Shown here one piece after another: positions 18,230-28,035 of a DNA stretch of 64,000 bases. A program made the position numbers and the translations under genes. Each line of letters opens with the position of its first letter. The stretch's first letter is position 1. Origin of the DNA: Neotamlana nanhaiensis (GTDB taxonomy: Bacteria; Bacteroidota; Bacteroidia; Flavobacteriales; Flavobacteriaceae); contig NZ_JTDV01000002.1 of assembly GCF_000943555.1 (NCBI RefSeq), positions 360,831 to 424,830 of the forward strand. The letters are read 5' to 3'. Below the pieces are notes generated by a model, which was given only the letters and a program-made list of their open reading frames with translations, ran no database searches and was not told where the DNA came from.

Positions 18230-18388
18230 TTAATTTTTCTTTTTACTAGACTTTGCAATCGGATTAAAATTTAAGGTTAATTGTATCCAATATTCTAAAT
18301 CACTATCTAAATCGAAACCTTCTGGAGTTACAAAAATATAACCTTTCATGGGGCGACCTGTAAAATCCATTGGTAAACATTCGGGTTT
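18230..18388 (-). pseudogene. C-terminal fragment of a TfoX/Sxy-family protein
   Basis: An open stretch on the minus strand translates to PECLPMDFTGRPMKGYIFV and so on to LNFNPIAKSSKKKN, ending in TAA at 18230-18232. This matches the C-terminal third of small TfoX N-terminal-domain proteins (the MDFTGRPMKG motif). The N-terminal ~65 residues are missing: the frame is closed just upstream and the CPBP gene stop codon abuts it. It may be a decayed remnant left when neighbouring DNA was replaced. An ATG at 18370 could allow a 46-residue peptide, but the domain would be incomplete. Confidence 0.65.
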
Positions 18389-18390
18389 AT

Positions 18391-19248
18391 TTATATGTTT
18401 TTATTTAAAGCTGATTTTCTTCTATAGTATACATCAATAATTACAATTAAAATAATCATGGTAATTAATGCAAAAAAGGAGCCTTCAAAACCAAAATTTC
18501 CACCATTTATGGTGTTGTTTTTTAAAATTTCAAAATTTATTATGGAGTAAAAATCTTTCCCGCTTACATTAAATCCAACTAAAGTTTGGCTTAAATTCCA
18601 ACTTAAATGAAACGCTATGGGAAACCATAAGTTTTTGGTGTGTATGTACGAAATACCGAGTAATATTCCGGCAAATAATAGGTTTAGTAATGCAAAAGCA
18701 TCAATGTTTTGGTTGGCACCATGAAATAATGAAAATAATAATGACGAGAGCAGCAAAGCGAAATACTTGTTAAACGAAATCATTAAATTTTTTAAAATAT
18801 AGCCTCGAAATAATACTTCTTCGGCTATGGCAACTGCACTAAAAATTACTGTTGAGTACAAGAGTTCTTTAAATTTGAAAAGCGTTTTAATAAAGACTAT
18901 TTCGTTTAAAGTAATTAATAAAAAGTAGGCGAGAATCATAATAAGGCTTCCTAAAAATAGACCAACTATTAAATCTTTTAATCGGTTTTTTAAGTTAAGG
19001 CCTATTTGTAAAAAGGTTTCTTTATCTAAAAATTTTAAAAAAATCCATACAACTATCAATGTACCAAATAGTCCGCAAAGCGTAATAATCATTTGTTGAT
19101 ATGTATTTGGGTTATATTGGCCTGCAGCAATGTCTTTTATATGAAATCCGGCCAGTAAGTATCCAATTAATTGAAAAATGCTAACGATAATAAAATACGG
19201 AATAAGTATAAGTAATACGCGTTGCCAACCTTTGTGATTGTTGTTCAT
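18391..19248 (-). CDS. CPBP family intramembrane glutamic endopeptidase
   Basis: A 285-residue polytopic membrane protein with about eight helices. The Abi/CAAX-protease (CPBP) signature is clear: EEVLFRGYILKNL around residue 142 with the paired catalytic glutamates, FSLFHGANQ with the motif 2 His, and a later AFHLSWN with the motif 3 His and Asn. Bacterial members are linked to bacteriocin immunity or membrane protein processing; the role here is unknown. It is transcribed away from the YbjQ gene and runs into the TfoX remnant. Confidence 0.88.
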   Translation of the reverse strand: MNNNHKGWQRVLLILIPYFIIVSIFQLIGYLLAGFHIKDIAAGQYNPNTYQQMIITLCGLFGTLIVVWIFLKFLDKETFLQIGLNLKNRLKDLIVGLFLGSLIMILAYFLLITLNEIVFIKTLFKFKELLYSTVIFSAVAIAEEVLFRGYILKNLMISFNKYFALLLSSLLFSLFHGANQNIDAFALLNLLFAGILLGISYIHTKNLWFPIAFHLSWNLSQTLVGFNVSGKDFYSIINFEILKNNTINGGNFGFEGSFFALITMIILIVIIDVYYRRKSALNKNI

Positions 19249-19334
19249 AATTAAGGTTTTATAGATTTAATTATAAAAAATAAATACATAAAATCAGTGA
19301 ATTTTTTAATTTAGTTGAAACAAAAAATATAATT

Positions 19335-19628
19335 ATGATTTTAACGACCACACACAATATTGAAGGCCATAAAATTACCGATTATTTAGGCATAGTTACA
19401 GGAGTATCGAGCAATATTAAAACGTCGTTTTCGTTTAAAACCGAAAAGACAATGCATATTATTTCTGAAGCTATTAATAAAGCCAAAGAAGAAGCTTTTC
19501 AAAAACTAAAAGCAAACGCAAACCAATTAAAAGCAAACGCGGTTGTGGGTATAAATGTAGATATGGAAACCGAAGGAGGAGCTTATTTTTTTATTTCGGT
19601 TACGGGTACTGCGGTTAAGGTTGAATAA
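19335..19628 (+). CDS. YbjQ/UPF0145 family protein
   Basis: A 97-residue heavy-metal-binding-like small protein of the YbjQ family, which forms pentameric rings in solved structures. Recognisable segments are ILTTTHNIEGHKITDYLGIVTG at the start, AKEEAFQKLKANANQLKANAVVGINVD in the middle, and the terminal FFISVTGTAVKV. It is a single gene with no clear operon partner. The function of the family is not established. Confidence 0.88.
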   Translation: MILTTTHNIEGHKITDYLGIVTGVSSNIKTSFSFKTEKTMHIISEAINKAKEEAFQKLKANANQLKANAVVGINVDMETEGGAYFFISVTGTAVKVE

Positions 19629-19725
19629 TTTATAATGTTTTGCTAAAGTTTTTAAGTATTGGAACAATTATTGATTCTTTTACGTAAATTATAAAAAGTA
19701 CAATTAAAAATTATAAAATTTAAAA

Positions 19726-20400
19726 ATGAAGACCTTAGTTAAAACCCTTGTTTTATTTATAACTGCAAGCTTATTTTCGCAAAATACTATTGAAAAAACG
19801 GTTGGTGAATTTAAAGAACTTAAAGTTTACGATTTAATTAATGTAGAGCTTATTAAAGCGAGCGAAGATAAAGTTGAAATTACAGGCGATAATAAAGATG
19901 ATGTTGTAATTGTTAATAAAAATGGTACTTTAAAAATTAAAATGAAGCTAGGCGAATCGTTTGAAGGTAACCAAACTAAAGTAACATTGTATTACACCAA
20001 AGTAGATGTTATTGATGTAAACGAAGGGTCAACTGTAACCTCAAACGATACCATAAAACAGTTTGAAATAGATTTAAATGCTCAAGAAGGTGGAATAATT
20101 AAAATACCCGTAGATGTTTCGTTTACCAATGTAAAAGCAGTAACTGGTGGTGTAATTGAAGTTTTAGGAACCTCAAAAAGTCAAGATATTTCGTTATTAA
20201 CAGGTGGCGAATATCATGGTAAAGAATTAGATTCAGAAAAAGCTAAAGTTTCTATTAATGCGGCAGGTTCTGCTTATGTAAAGGCATCAAAAACCGTTGA
20301 TGCTAAGGTTAGAGCTGGAGGTGAAATTTTTATTTATGGTAACCCAGATAAAGTTAACGAAAGTAAAATTTTTGGTGGTAGTATAAAGCGTATAGATTAA
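19726..20400 (+). CDS. Head-GIN domain (DUF2807) exported protein
   Basis: A 224-residue protein with a signal peptide (MKTLVKTLVLFITASLFSQ) followed by a repetitive all-beta domain. EFKELKVYDLINVELIKASEDKVEI is typical of the putative auto-transporter adhesin head-GIN domain (DUF2807). The ~20-residue beta-strand rungs and conserved Gly/Asn suggest a right-handed beta-helix. The function is unknown; it is probably periplasmic or outer-membrane-facing. A hairpin follows the stop and separates it from the glucan-utilisation locus. Confidence 0.82.
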   Translation: MKTLVKTLVLFITASLFSQNTIEKTVGEFKELKVYDLINVELIKASEDKVEITGDNKDDVVIVNKNGTLKIKMKLGESFEGNQTKVTLYYTKVDVIDVNEGSTVTSNDTIKQFEIDLNAQEGGIIKIPVDVSFTNVKAVTGGVIEVLGTSKSQDISLLTGGEYHGKELDSEKAKVSINAAGSAYVKASKTVDAKVRAGGEIFIYGNPDKVNESKIFGGSIKRID

Positions 20401-20408
20401 TTTTTAAG

Positions 20409-20450
20409 CTTTACATAGCCTATACAAAAGGGCTTGTAAAGGTTATTTTT
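20409..20450 (+). terminator. Probable terminator after the head-GIN gene
   Basis: CTTTACA (20409-20415) pairs with TGTAAAG (20435-20441), with an inner AGCC/GGCT pairing (20417-20420 with 20431-20434), followed by a T-rich run. The region directly after it resembles a promoter (TATATTTA) for the regulator gene. Confidence 0.5.
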
Positions 20451-20485
20451 ACTATATTTAGCTATACAACAAACTAAATTTTACC

Positions 20486-23293
20486 TTGAAGCTAAATAAA
20501 CTGTTAAGTTTTGTTGCTGTAATATATTGTGTTTTAATAGTTACAGCACAAGAACGTCCACCCATTCAAATTTTTACACCGTCGCAGTATGGTGCCGAAA
20601 ATCAAAATTGGGGTATCTCCCAAGGTGAAAACAAGTCTATTTTTATTGCTAATAATAAAGGACTTTTAGAGTTTAATGGCGCAAAATGGCGGGTTTATGC
20701 CTCTCCAAATAAAACTATTTTGCGCTCGGTAGCAGTTATAAAAAATAAGATTTATACAGGTAGTTTTCGAGAATTTGGTGTTTGGCAACGCGATAATATT
20801 GGGAATTTAAATTATACATCGTTATCGCAGCAATTAAATATTCCTTTTTTAGAAGATGAAGAATTATGGAATATTATTGGAATAGACGATTATATTCTGT
20901 TTCAATCGCTTAATCGAATTTACATTTACAATACTAAAACCGAAACGTATTCCATAATAAATTCAACCGAAACTATTTATCGTTTGTTTAAGGTAAACGA
21001 TTCCATTTATTTTCAAAAATTAACAAATGGTTTGTTCGAAATTGTAAATGGTAAAGCGCGTTTAGTATCAAATCATCCTATTATTCAACAAAATTTAGTT
21101 GTAAATATATTTATTCAACATAATAAACTTTTGCTTTTAACCGAGGATAATGGTTTTTATAGTTTACAAAATAATCAGCTCGATAAATGGGAAATTCCAG
21201 CAAATACTTCACTAGATAATTTACGTATTTATAGCAGTAAGCAATTGCAGGATGGTAGTTTTGTTTTAGGAAGTATTTCCGATGGTATTTTACTATTATC
21301 TGCTAAAGGCGATATTGTTTATAAAATTAATCAGAAATCTGGAATAAGCAATAACACAGTTTTAGCGGTTTTTGAAGATGTAGATAATAACATTTGGTTG
21401 GGTTTAGAAAATGGCATTAACTGCATAAATATTAAATCGCCGTTTAGTATTTATAACGATACCGAAGGCCATATTGGAGCCGTAAATACTTCGGTATTAC
21501 ATGAGGGCAATTTATATATTGGTACCAATCAAGGCTTATTTTATAAAGCTTATAATAGTAAGGACGAGTTTAAATTTATATCGGGAACTCAAGGTGCAGT
21601 TTGGTGTTTAAATAAAATTGATAATGAGTTATTTTGCGGGCATAATTCTGGTACGTTTTTGGTGAATAATAATAAAGCTAAGTTGGTAGCAAATGTTCAA
21701 GGTACTTGGAATATAAAAAAACTTAACGATCGTTTACTTTTACAAGGAAATTATACAGGACTTTACCTGTTAGAAAAAACTAACAATTCCTGGAAACTTC
21801 GAAATAAAATAAAAGGTTTTAATATTTCTAGCCGCTATTTCGAAGTGTTAAATAACAATAACGTTTTTGTAAGCCACGAGTATAAAGGTGTTTTTAATAT
21901 TAGTTTAAATAAGGAATTAACCGAAGCGGTAGCTATTACGCAAGAAGCCATTGAAACCGGATTAAAAACCAGCTTAATTAAGTACAAAAACAATATTTAT
22001 TATTCGCAAATAAGTGGTGTTTATAAGTATAATAAAGCTAATAAAACTTTTGATCGCGATTCTGTTTTTAGTCAGCTTTTTAATAAAAACGAATATATTT
22101 CAGGAAAATTAATTGTAGATAGCCAAACCAATAAACTATGGGCAACATCGGTTTCTGGTTTAACTTACATGGCTACCAGTAAGCTTAGTAATACGCCAAA
22201 ATTTACACATATTGCTTTACCAAGTTTGTCAAGAAACGATGTGGCTGGTTACGAAAATATAGCGCATTTAGAGGGTAATAAATTTCTTTATGGAAATTCT
22301 ACAGGTTACATTATTTTTAATTTACAGCAGGTTAAACAAAAGCCATTTAAAGTACATTTAAATCAGGTTGTTAATAGTGCATTTAAAAATACAAATCATG
22401 CTTTAATTTATGTAAATACCCTTAAAAATGAAACCTTCGATTATGCTAATAATAATATTAGGTTCACCTTTAGTGTGCCCGAATATCAAAAATTTGCACT
22501 AGCCGAGTACCAATACCAATTAGAAGGGATTCAAAACACTTGGAGTAATTGGACTAAAAAACCTGAAGAATTTTTTGAGAATTTACCACATGGTAATTAT
22601 ACTTTTAAAGTACGTGCCAAAATAGGAAGTACTTTGTCTACAAATACCGAAACCTTTAGTTTTAGTATTAAACGACCTTGGTATATTTCAAATGCTATGA
22701 TGGGTTGTTATGGCTTGATGGTACTGTTATTTTCTGTGTTTATGCATAATCAGTATAAACGAAGTTTTAAAAAGCAACAAAAGAAACTTATTATTAAAAA
22801 GCAACGTGAATTAGAGTTAAAAGAGCTCGAAAATAAAGCGCAATTAACGCGGTTTAATAATGATAAGTTGCGTCAAGACATCGAAAATAAAAACCGAGAG
22901 TTGGGTATTTCTACCATGAACTTAATTAAGAAAAATGAGTTTTTAAATAATTTGAAAAAGGAATTACAAAACGTAAACGATGTTAAATCTATTAAACGTG
23001 TCATAAATATTATTGATAAGAATATTAATAATACCGACGATTGGCATCTCTTTGAAGAAGCATTTAATAATGCCGATAAAGACTTCCTAAAAAAAATAAA
23101 GCAACTGCATCCAGAGCTTACTTCAAACGATTTACGTTTATGTGCCTATTTACGTTTAAATTTAGCTTCAAAAGAAATTGCTCCACTTTTAAATATTTCT
23201 CCTCGAAGTGTCGAAGTAAAACGTTACCGATTGCGAAAAAAGATGAATTTAAAGCACGAAGCCAGTTTAACCGATTATATTTTAAGTGTATAG
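20486..23293 (+). CDS. Membrane-anchored glycan-sensing regulator (propeller, Y_Y_Y, LuxR-type HTH)
   Basis: A 935-residue one-component regulator heading the PUL. Signal peptide to about residue 22. Two-component-regulator propeller repeats fill the sensor (for example VFEDVDNNIWLGLENGI). A Y_Y_Y (triple tyrosine) domain lies near 640-725, then one membrane helix at about 731-752. A cytoplasmic coiled coil (KKQQKKLIIKKQRELELKELE) leads to a C-terminal LuxR/GerE-like HTH (LTSNDLRLCAYLRLNLASKEIAPLLNISPRSVEVKRYRLRKKM). Unlike hybrid two-component systems it has no kinase or receiver domain. Start codon TTG, chosen because the signal peptide begins there. It likely activates susCD when it senses oligosaccharide in the periplasm. 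Confidence 0.85.
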   Translation: MKLNKLLSFVAVIYCVLIVTAQERPPIQIFTPSQYGAENQNWGISQGENKSIFIANNKGLLEFNGAKWRVYASPNKTILRSVAVIKNKIYTGSFREFGVWQRDNIGNLNYTSLSQQLNIPFLEDEELWNIIGIDDYILFQSLNRIYIYNTKTETYSIINSTETIYRLFKVNDSIYFQKLTNGLFEIVNGKARLVSNHPIIQQNLVVNIFIQHNKLLLLTEDNGFYSLQNNQLDKWEIPANTSLDNLRIYSSKQLQDGSFVLGSISDGILLLSAKGDIVYKINQKSGISNNTVLAVFEDVDNNIWLGLENGINCINIKSPFSIYNDTEGHIGAVNTSVLHEGNLYIGTNQGLFYKAYNSKDEFKFISGTQGAVWCLNKIDNELFCGHNSGTFLVNNNKAKLVANVQGTWNIKKLNDRLLLQGNYTGLYLLEKTNNSWKLRNKIKGFNISSRYFEVLNNNNVFVSHEYKGVFNISLNKELTEAVAITQEAIETGLKTSLIKYKNNIYYSQISGVYKYNKANKTFDRDSVFSQLFNKNEYISGKLIVDSQTNKLWATSVSGLTYMATSKLSNTPKFTHIALPSLSRNDVAGYENIAHLEGNKFLYGNSTGYIIFNLQQVKQKPFKVHLNQVVNSAFKNTNHALIYVNTLKNETFDYANNNIRFTFSVPEYQKFALAEYQYQLEGIQNTWSNWTKKPEEFFENLPHGNYTFKVRAKIGSTLSTNTETFSFSIKRPWYISNAMMGCYGLMVLLFSVFMHNQYKRSFKKQQKKLIIKKQRELELKELENKAQLTRFNNDKLRQDIENKNRELGISTMNLIKKNEFLNNLKKELQNVNDVKSIKRVINIIDKNINNTDDWHLFEEAFNNADKDFLKKIKQLHPELTSNDLRLCAYLRLNLASKEIAPLLNISPRSVEVKRYRLRKKMNLKHEASLTDYILSV

Positions 23294-23450
23294 TTACTAT
23301 ACATAGTGAATTTATACCTATACAACACCACAACAAAGCTATTTTTAACCATATTTAAAGGTTTAGTTTAAAGCCTTTGTTTTCGGCATATAATCAACTA
23401 AAATTATAGAATCATTAATAAAAATATATTTTTTTTACGATGTATGTTTT

Positions 23451-23480
23451 TTGTTGAGGTGTTTTATAAAAATACTTTAA
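23451..23480 (+). promoter_or_regulatory. Putative promoter of the SusC operon
   Basis: TTG at 23451-23453 is separated by exactly 19 nt from TACTTTAA at 23473-23480. This fits the Bacteroidota -33/-7 arrangement (TTG, ~19 bp, TAnnTTTG) with one mismatch at the last base. It lies 40 bp before the susC ATG in a 227-bp gap. Confidence 0.45.
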
Positions 23481-23520
23481 TTGTGTTTTGTAATTTTATT
23501 TCAAACTAAAACTAAATTTT

Positions 23521-26500
23521 ATGAGACACACGCTAATTAAATGTTTAGCCTTATTCTTATGTATATGGTCGCATGCACAAACTACTAGTGTAAGTGGTAT
23601 TGTTCAAGATGAAACTGGATTTCCTATTCCAGGTGCCAATGTTATTATTAAAGGAACAACCACTGGAACGACCACCGATTTTGATGGTAACTTTACGCTA
23701 AATAAGGTTAATACTGGTGCAACCATAACCGTAAGTTATATAGGTTATATAACAAAAGATGTGGTTATTACTTCAAACCAAAACCTAACTATTACATTAC
23801 AAGAAGATGTATCGCAACTCGACGAAGTGGTTGTAGTTGGTTATGGTACACAAAAGAAAAAAGATGTTACGGGAGCGGTATCTACAGTATCGGCCGAAAC
23901 ACTTGAAGATTTACGCCCAATAGATGCAGCGCAAGCCTTACAAGGTACCTCTGCCGGGGTTTCGGTTACAGCACCTTCGGGTTCTCCAGGTGGTAATTTT
24001 AATATATTAATTCGCGGCGTTAGTTCTAACCTTAATAATGAACCATTGGTAATTATTGATGGGTATAAAGGTGAGTTAAACTCTATCAACCCAAGCGATA
24101 TTGAGACTTTTACCATTTTAAAAGATGCTCAAGCGGCTATTTATGGTATTCAAGGAGCCAATGGCGTGGTATTAGTTACTACAAAATCGGGTAGAAATAA
24201 TGCCAAAGCAAAAATTAATTACACAGGTTATACTGGTATGCAACAAACCACCAGAAAATTACCTTATTTAAATGCCACCGAATATGCTTTAATTTTAAAC
24301 GAAAGCTACGCGGCCAACGGGCAAGCATTACCATTCCCAAATGTTAGTGGTTTGGGAGCTGGAATAGATTGGCAAGACCAACTTTTTGAAACCGCACCAA
24401 TTACAAACCATAGTTTATCGGTTACTGGTGGAGGCGAAAAAAGCACCTATTATTTTGGTGGTTCTATTTTAGAACAAGATGGTATTATTGCGAGTGAAAA
24501 ATCAAACTTTCAACGTGCTAATGCCAAGATTAAATTAAGTTTTGATGTTTCTGAGAAATTAAAATTTACAACTTCGGCCAACTATTTTGTTAACAATCGT
24601 GGAACTATAGGCGAAAATGCCTTAGGAACACCATTATTCAACGCTTTAAATTATGCACCAACTTATAGTTTAAATCAAGAAGATACTAGTGGTTTTTTAG
24701 GTAACGAAGTGGTAAATCCATTATCGCAAATAGCGAATACCTTTAACGATTATAAAGGAAGCTCAATTGAAGGTACTTTTCAAGCCGATTACAAACCTAT
24801 TGAAGGACTAACCATTACATCACGTATTGGTTTAAAAGCCTATAACGATACTGGTAAAACTTTTGCACCTATTGTAAATTACGGTTCGGGTAAAGTGTTT
24901 AATACCGATAGAAGTAGTGTAACACAAACTAAAAACACGAACAATTCCTATACTTGGGATACTTTTGCTACATACAATAAAGTATTTGACGAAAATCACA
25001 ATACCTCATTTACATTGGGTACGAGTGCGCAACGTGCTTGGGGCGATAATTTACAAGCTACTGGTTTTGATGTGCCTAATAATTCTTGGGAATTTGCCGA
25101 TATTTCTTTGGCCAATGGTTTAAGCGAAGCAAAATCTACAAGTTCATATATTTACGATACGCGTTTATCGTCATACTTTGGAAGGCTACAGTACGACTAC
25201 AATAGCAAATATTTACTTTCTGCAATGATTCGTCGCGATGGTTCGTCTGACTTTGCGCCTGAAAACCGAATCGATTATTTCTATTCAGCTACTGCAGGTT
25301 GGAAAATTTCCGATGAAAACTTTTTAAAAGATTCAAACGTTATAAACTTTTTAAAACTTAGAGCTAGCTACGGTACTTTAGGAAATAATGTAGGTCAAGA
25401 TTTATACCGTGCCTTATTAAGTGGTGAAGCTACTTATGTTTTAAATGGTGCTTTGGTTACTGGAACAGCAAATGGTAGAATTCCTAATCCCGATGCTAAA
25501 TGGGAAACAGCAGAAAAGTTAGATATTGGTTTAGATTTAAACTTATTTGATAATAAATTTGAAATTGTAGCCGATTATTTTGTTGAAGATAGAAACGACT
25601 TATTAATTAGTGGTTTTCCAATCTCAGGAATTATAGGTGCCGGTGCTCCTGGTGCTGGGTTACCTACGGTTAATGCTGGTACAACCAGAAATAAAGGTAT
25701 CGAGTTATTTTTAAATTATAAACAATTTATTGCAGACGATGTTTCGTTTAACATCAGTTATAATGTAACAAAAATAGAGAGTGAAGTTACTGCAATAAAT
25801 GGTGGTAATATTCCAGAAGGTGGCTCGTTTAGTGTTGGGCAACCTGCTATTGCTAGAATGGAAATTGGCCAACCGATAGGCTATTTCTACGGTTTAAAAA
25901 CCTATGGTATTTTTCAAAATCAAGCTGAAGTGGATGCACATCCTTCTCAATCTGGTTTAGGTGCCGATGCTGCTCCTGGCGATATTCGTTTTGTTGACGT
26001 TAATGGCGATGGCGAAATTACTATCGACGATAGAACCTATTTAGGTAAACCCATAGCTGATTACATTATGGGACTTAACTTAAGTTTCAATTATAAAAAC
26101 CTCGATTTTGGTGCTTATATGTATGCCGAATTAGGTAAAGAAACCGTGCGTAACTACGAGCGCGATCAGCCTAATGTAAATCGTTTAAATCTGTATTTAA
26201 ATAGATGGACAGGCGAGGGCACAAGCAATACTGTACCTCGTGCTACAACTGCAGGTACTTCAAATAAGTTATTTTCCGATTTTTATGTTGAAGATTCTTC
26301 ATTCTTAAGAATTCAAAACATTCAATTAGGCTATTCGTTACCTAATGCTGTAATCGAAAAATTAGGTATGAGCAAATGTCGTTTTTACGCTTCAGTAAAC
26401 AACGCATTCACATTTACAAAATACAATGGTTACGATCCTGCTGCAACCAATGGCAATGCAATTGGTGGTAGTATCGATTATGGGTTTTATCCTATTTCCA

Positions 26501-26535
26501 GACAGTTTATTTTAGGTTTAAACTTATCAATTTAA
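23521..26535 (+). CDS. SusC/RagA TonB-dependent outer-membrane transporter
   Basis: A 1004-residue outer-membrane channel of the PUL. Signal peptide to about residue 20. A carboxypeptidase-regulatory-like domain follows (TTSVSGIVQDETGFPIPGAN... TTTDFDGNFTL, about 21-100). A TonB-box-like DEVVVVGYGTQKKKDVTGAVS and plug domain come next, with the SusC signature NEPLVIIDGYKG. The 22-strand barrel fills the rest and ends in FILGLNLSI. Together with the SusD lipoprotein 10 bp downstream it imports oligosaccharides, here inferred to be beta-1,3-gluco-oligosaccharides, into the periplasm using TonB energy. Confidence 0.96.
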   Translation: MRHTLIKCLALFLCIWSHAQTTSVSGIVQDETGFPIPGANVIIKGTTTGTTTDFDGNFTLNKVNTGATITVSYIGYITKDVVITSNQNLTITLQEDVSQLDEVVVVGYGTQKKKDVTGAVSTVSAETLEDLRPIDAAQALQGTSAGVSVTAPSGSPGGNFNILIRGVSSNLNNEPLVIIDGYKGELNSINPSDIETFTILKDAQAAIYGIQGANGVVLVTTKSGRNNAKAKINYTGYTGMQQTTRKLPYLNATEYALILNESYAANGQALPFPNVSGLGAGIDWQDQLFETAPITNHSLSVTGGGEKSTYYFGGSILEQDGIIASEKSNFQRANAKIKLSFDVSEKLKFTTSANYFVNNRGTIGENALGTPLFNALNYAPTYSLNQEDTSGFLGNEVVNPLSQIANTFNDYKGSSIEGTFQADYKPIEGLTITSRIGLKAYNDTGKTFAPIVNYGSGKVFNTDRSSVTQTKNTNNSYTWDTFATYNKVFDENHNTSFTLGTSAQRAWGDNLQATGFDVPNNSWEFADISLANGLSEAKSTSSYIYDTRLSSYFGRLQYDYNSKYLLSAMIRRDGSSDFAPENRIDYFYSATAGWKISDENFLKDSNVINFLKLRASYGTLGNNVGQDLYRALLSGEATYVLNGALVTGTANGRIPNPDAKWETAEKLDIGLDLNLFDNKFEIVADYFVEDRNDLLISGFPISGIIGAGAPGAGLPTVNAGTTRNKGIELFLNYKQFIADDVSFNISYNVTKIESEVTAINGGNIPEGGSFSVGQPAIARMEIGQPIGYFYGLKTYGIFQNQAEVDAHPSQSGLGADAAPGDIRFVDVNGDGEITIDDRTYLGKPIADYIMGLNLSFNYKNLDFGAYMYAELGKETVRNYERDQPNVNRLNLYLNRWTGEGTSNTVPRATTAGTSNKLFSDFYVEDSSFLRIQNIQLGYSLPNAVIEKLGMSKCRFYASVNNAFTFTKYNGYDPAATNGNAIGGSIDYGFYPISRQFILGLNLSI

Positions 26536-26545
26536 TACAAGCATC

Positions 26546-28024
26546 ATGAAAAAATATATAAATAAAACAGTTAAAAGTATACTTGTTGTTTTAGTGCTTT
26601 TTGGTGCTAATTCTTGCGGCGATTCTTATTTAGAAGATGTTGATCGGTACAGTATAGATTCCGAAAATTATTTTAATTCCGAAGACGATTATTACCAAGC
26701 GCTTATTGGGGCTTACGATTTGTTACAAGCAACCTATGTTAATGTTATTTTAGGTGAAATAGCTTCCGATAATACCTTATGCGGTGGCGAAAGTGCAACC
26801 GATGTAGTTGGCTGGCAACAAGTTGATGATATGATTCATACACCCGTAAATAGTGAACTTAGAAAACTTTGGGATTGGATGTACGCCGGTGTAAATCGTG
26901 CTAATTTTATTCTTGAATTTCAAGATAAAACCGATTTTGAAGGTAGAGAAATTATTATTGGTGAAGCCCGTTTTTTAAGAGCGTATTATTATTTCGAGTT
27001 AGTAAAATGGTTTGGACCAATTCCATTAAAGGAAACGCGTTTTCAGTTAGGTGATGAAACCAGTTTACCACGTGCTTCGGTAAGCGATGTGTATGCTTTA
27101 ATTGAAGCCGATTTAAAATATGCAGTCGATAATTTAAATTATACGGCACCAGAAGTTGGGCGTGTTACCAAAGGTGCCGCACAAGCGCTTTTAGGAAAAG
27201 CCTATTTATACCAAGATAAATTTTCTGAAGCAGCTACGGTTTTAAACAATTTAATTGTAAACGGCCCTTACGATTTGGTAAGCGATTACGATACTATTTT
27301 TGAAAATGACAATGAAAACAACATAGAATCTGTATTTGAAGTACAATATTCTGATGCTGAAGGTGCTGGTTTTGAATGTTTACAATGTAGCGAAGGTAAT
27401 GTGGCAGTCGGTTTTAACGGTATTCGTAACTATAATGGACCATTATTCGATTCTGGATTCAGCTTTAATGTTCCTACTCAAGAAGTCGTTGATGCTTTTG
27501 AAGCTGATGATTTACGTAAAGATGTAGCCATTTTAGATATTGAAAATTGGGCTGCTTTAAATGGTGCTACTTTTGGTACAGGTTATGAACACACAGGGTA
27601 TTACAACAGAAAATATATTGCGCGTAAAGGCGATTTAAATACTGGAGATCAAAACCTTACAAATCCAAATAATTATAGGTCAATTCGTTTTGCCGATGTA
27701 TTGTTAATGGCAGCCGAAGCTTATAACCGCGGCAATATTGACGATACTAAAGCACAACAATTTTTAAATCGTGTTCGTGCCAGAGCTTTTGGTGATACAA
27801 ATCACAATGTTACTTCAACGGGAGTAGCCTTAACCGATGCTATTGCTAACGAACGTCGTGTAGAATTAGTAGGCGAGGGGCATCGTTTTTTCGATTTAGT
27901 TAGAACGGGTAAAGCTGCACAAGAAATTGATGGGTTTACCGCTGGTAAAAATGAAGTATTCCCTATTCCTTTTGAAGAAATTCAGTTTTCAAATGGCAAC
28001 TGGGAACAAAATCCAAACTACTAA
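26546..28024 (+). CDS. SusD/RagB glycan-binding lipoprotein
   Basis: A 492-residue surface lipoprotein (lipobox ANSC, about C24), the lid partner of SusC. SusD-family marks: SEDDYYQALIGAYDLLQA, EARFLRAYYYFELVKWFGPIPL (TPR-type helices), RFADVLLMAAEAYNRGN, NERRVELVGEGHRFFDLVRTGKA and a terminal FPIPFEEIQFSNGNWEQNPNY. It binds the oligosaccharide at the cell surface and closes over the SusC pore. It is cotranscribed with susC and the downstream glycan-binding lipoprotein (11 bp gap). Confidence 0.96.
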   Translation: MKKYINKTVKSILVVLVLFGANSCGDSYLEDVDRYSIDSENYFNSEDDYYQALIGAYDLLQATYVNVILGEIASDNTLCGGESATDVVGWQQVDDMIHTPVNSELRKLWDWMYAGVNRANFILEFQDKTDFEGREIIIGEARFLRAYYYFELVKWFGPIPLKETRFQLGDETSLPRASVSDVYALIEADLKYAVDNLNYTAPEVGRVTKGAAQALLGKAYLYQDKFSEAATVLNNLIVNGPYDLVSDYDTIFENDNENNIESVFEVQYSDAEGAGFECLQCSEGNVAVGFNGIRNYNGPLFDSGFSFNVPTQEVVDAFEADDLRKDVAILDIENWAALNGATFGTGYEHTGYYNRKYIARKGDLNTGDQNLTNPNNYRSIRFADVLLMAAEAYNRGNIDDTKAQQFLNRVRARAFGDTNHNVTSTGVALTDAIANERRVELVGEGHRFFDLVRTGKAAQEIDGFTAGKNEVFPIPFEEIQFSNGNWEQNPNY

Positions 28025-28035
28025 AAAATAAGACT

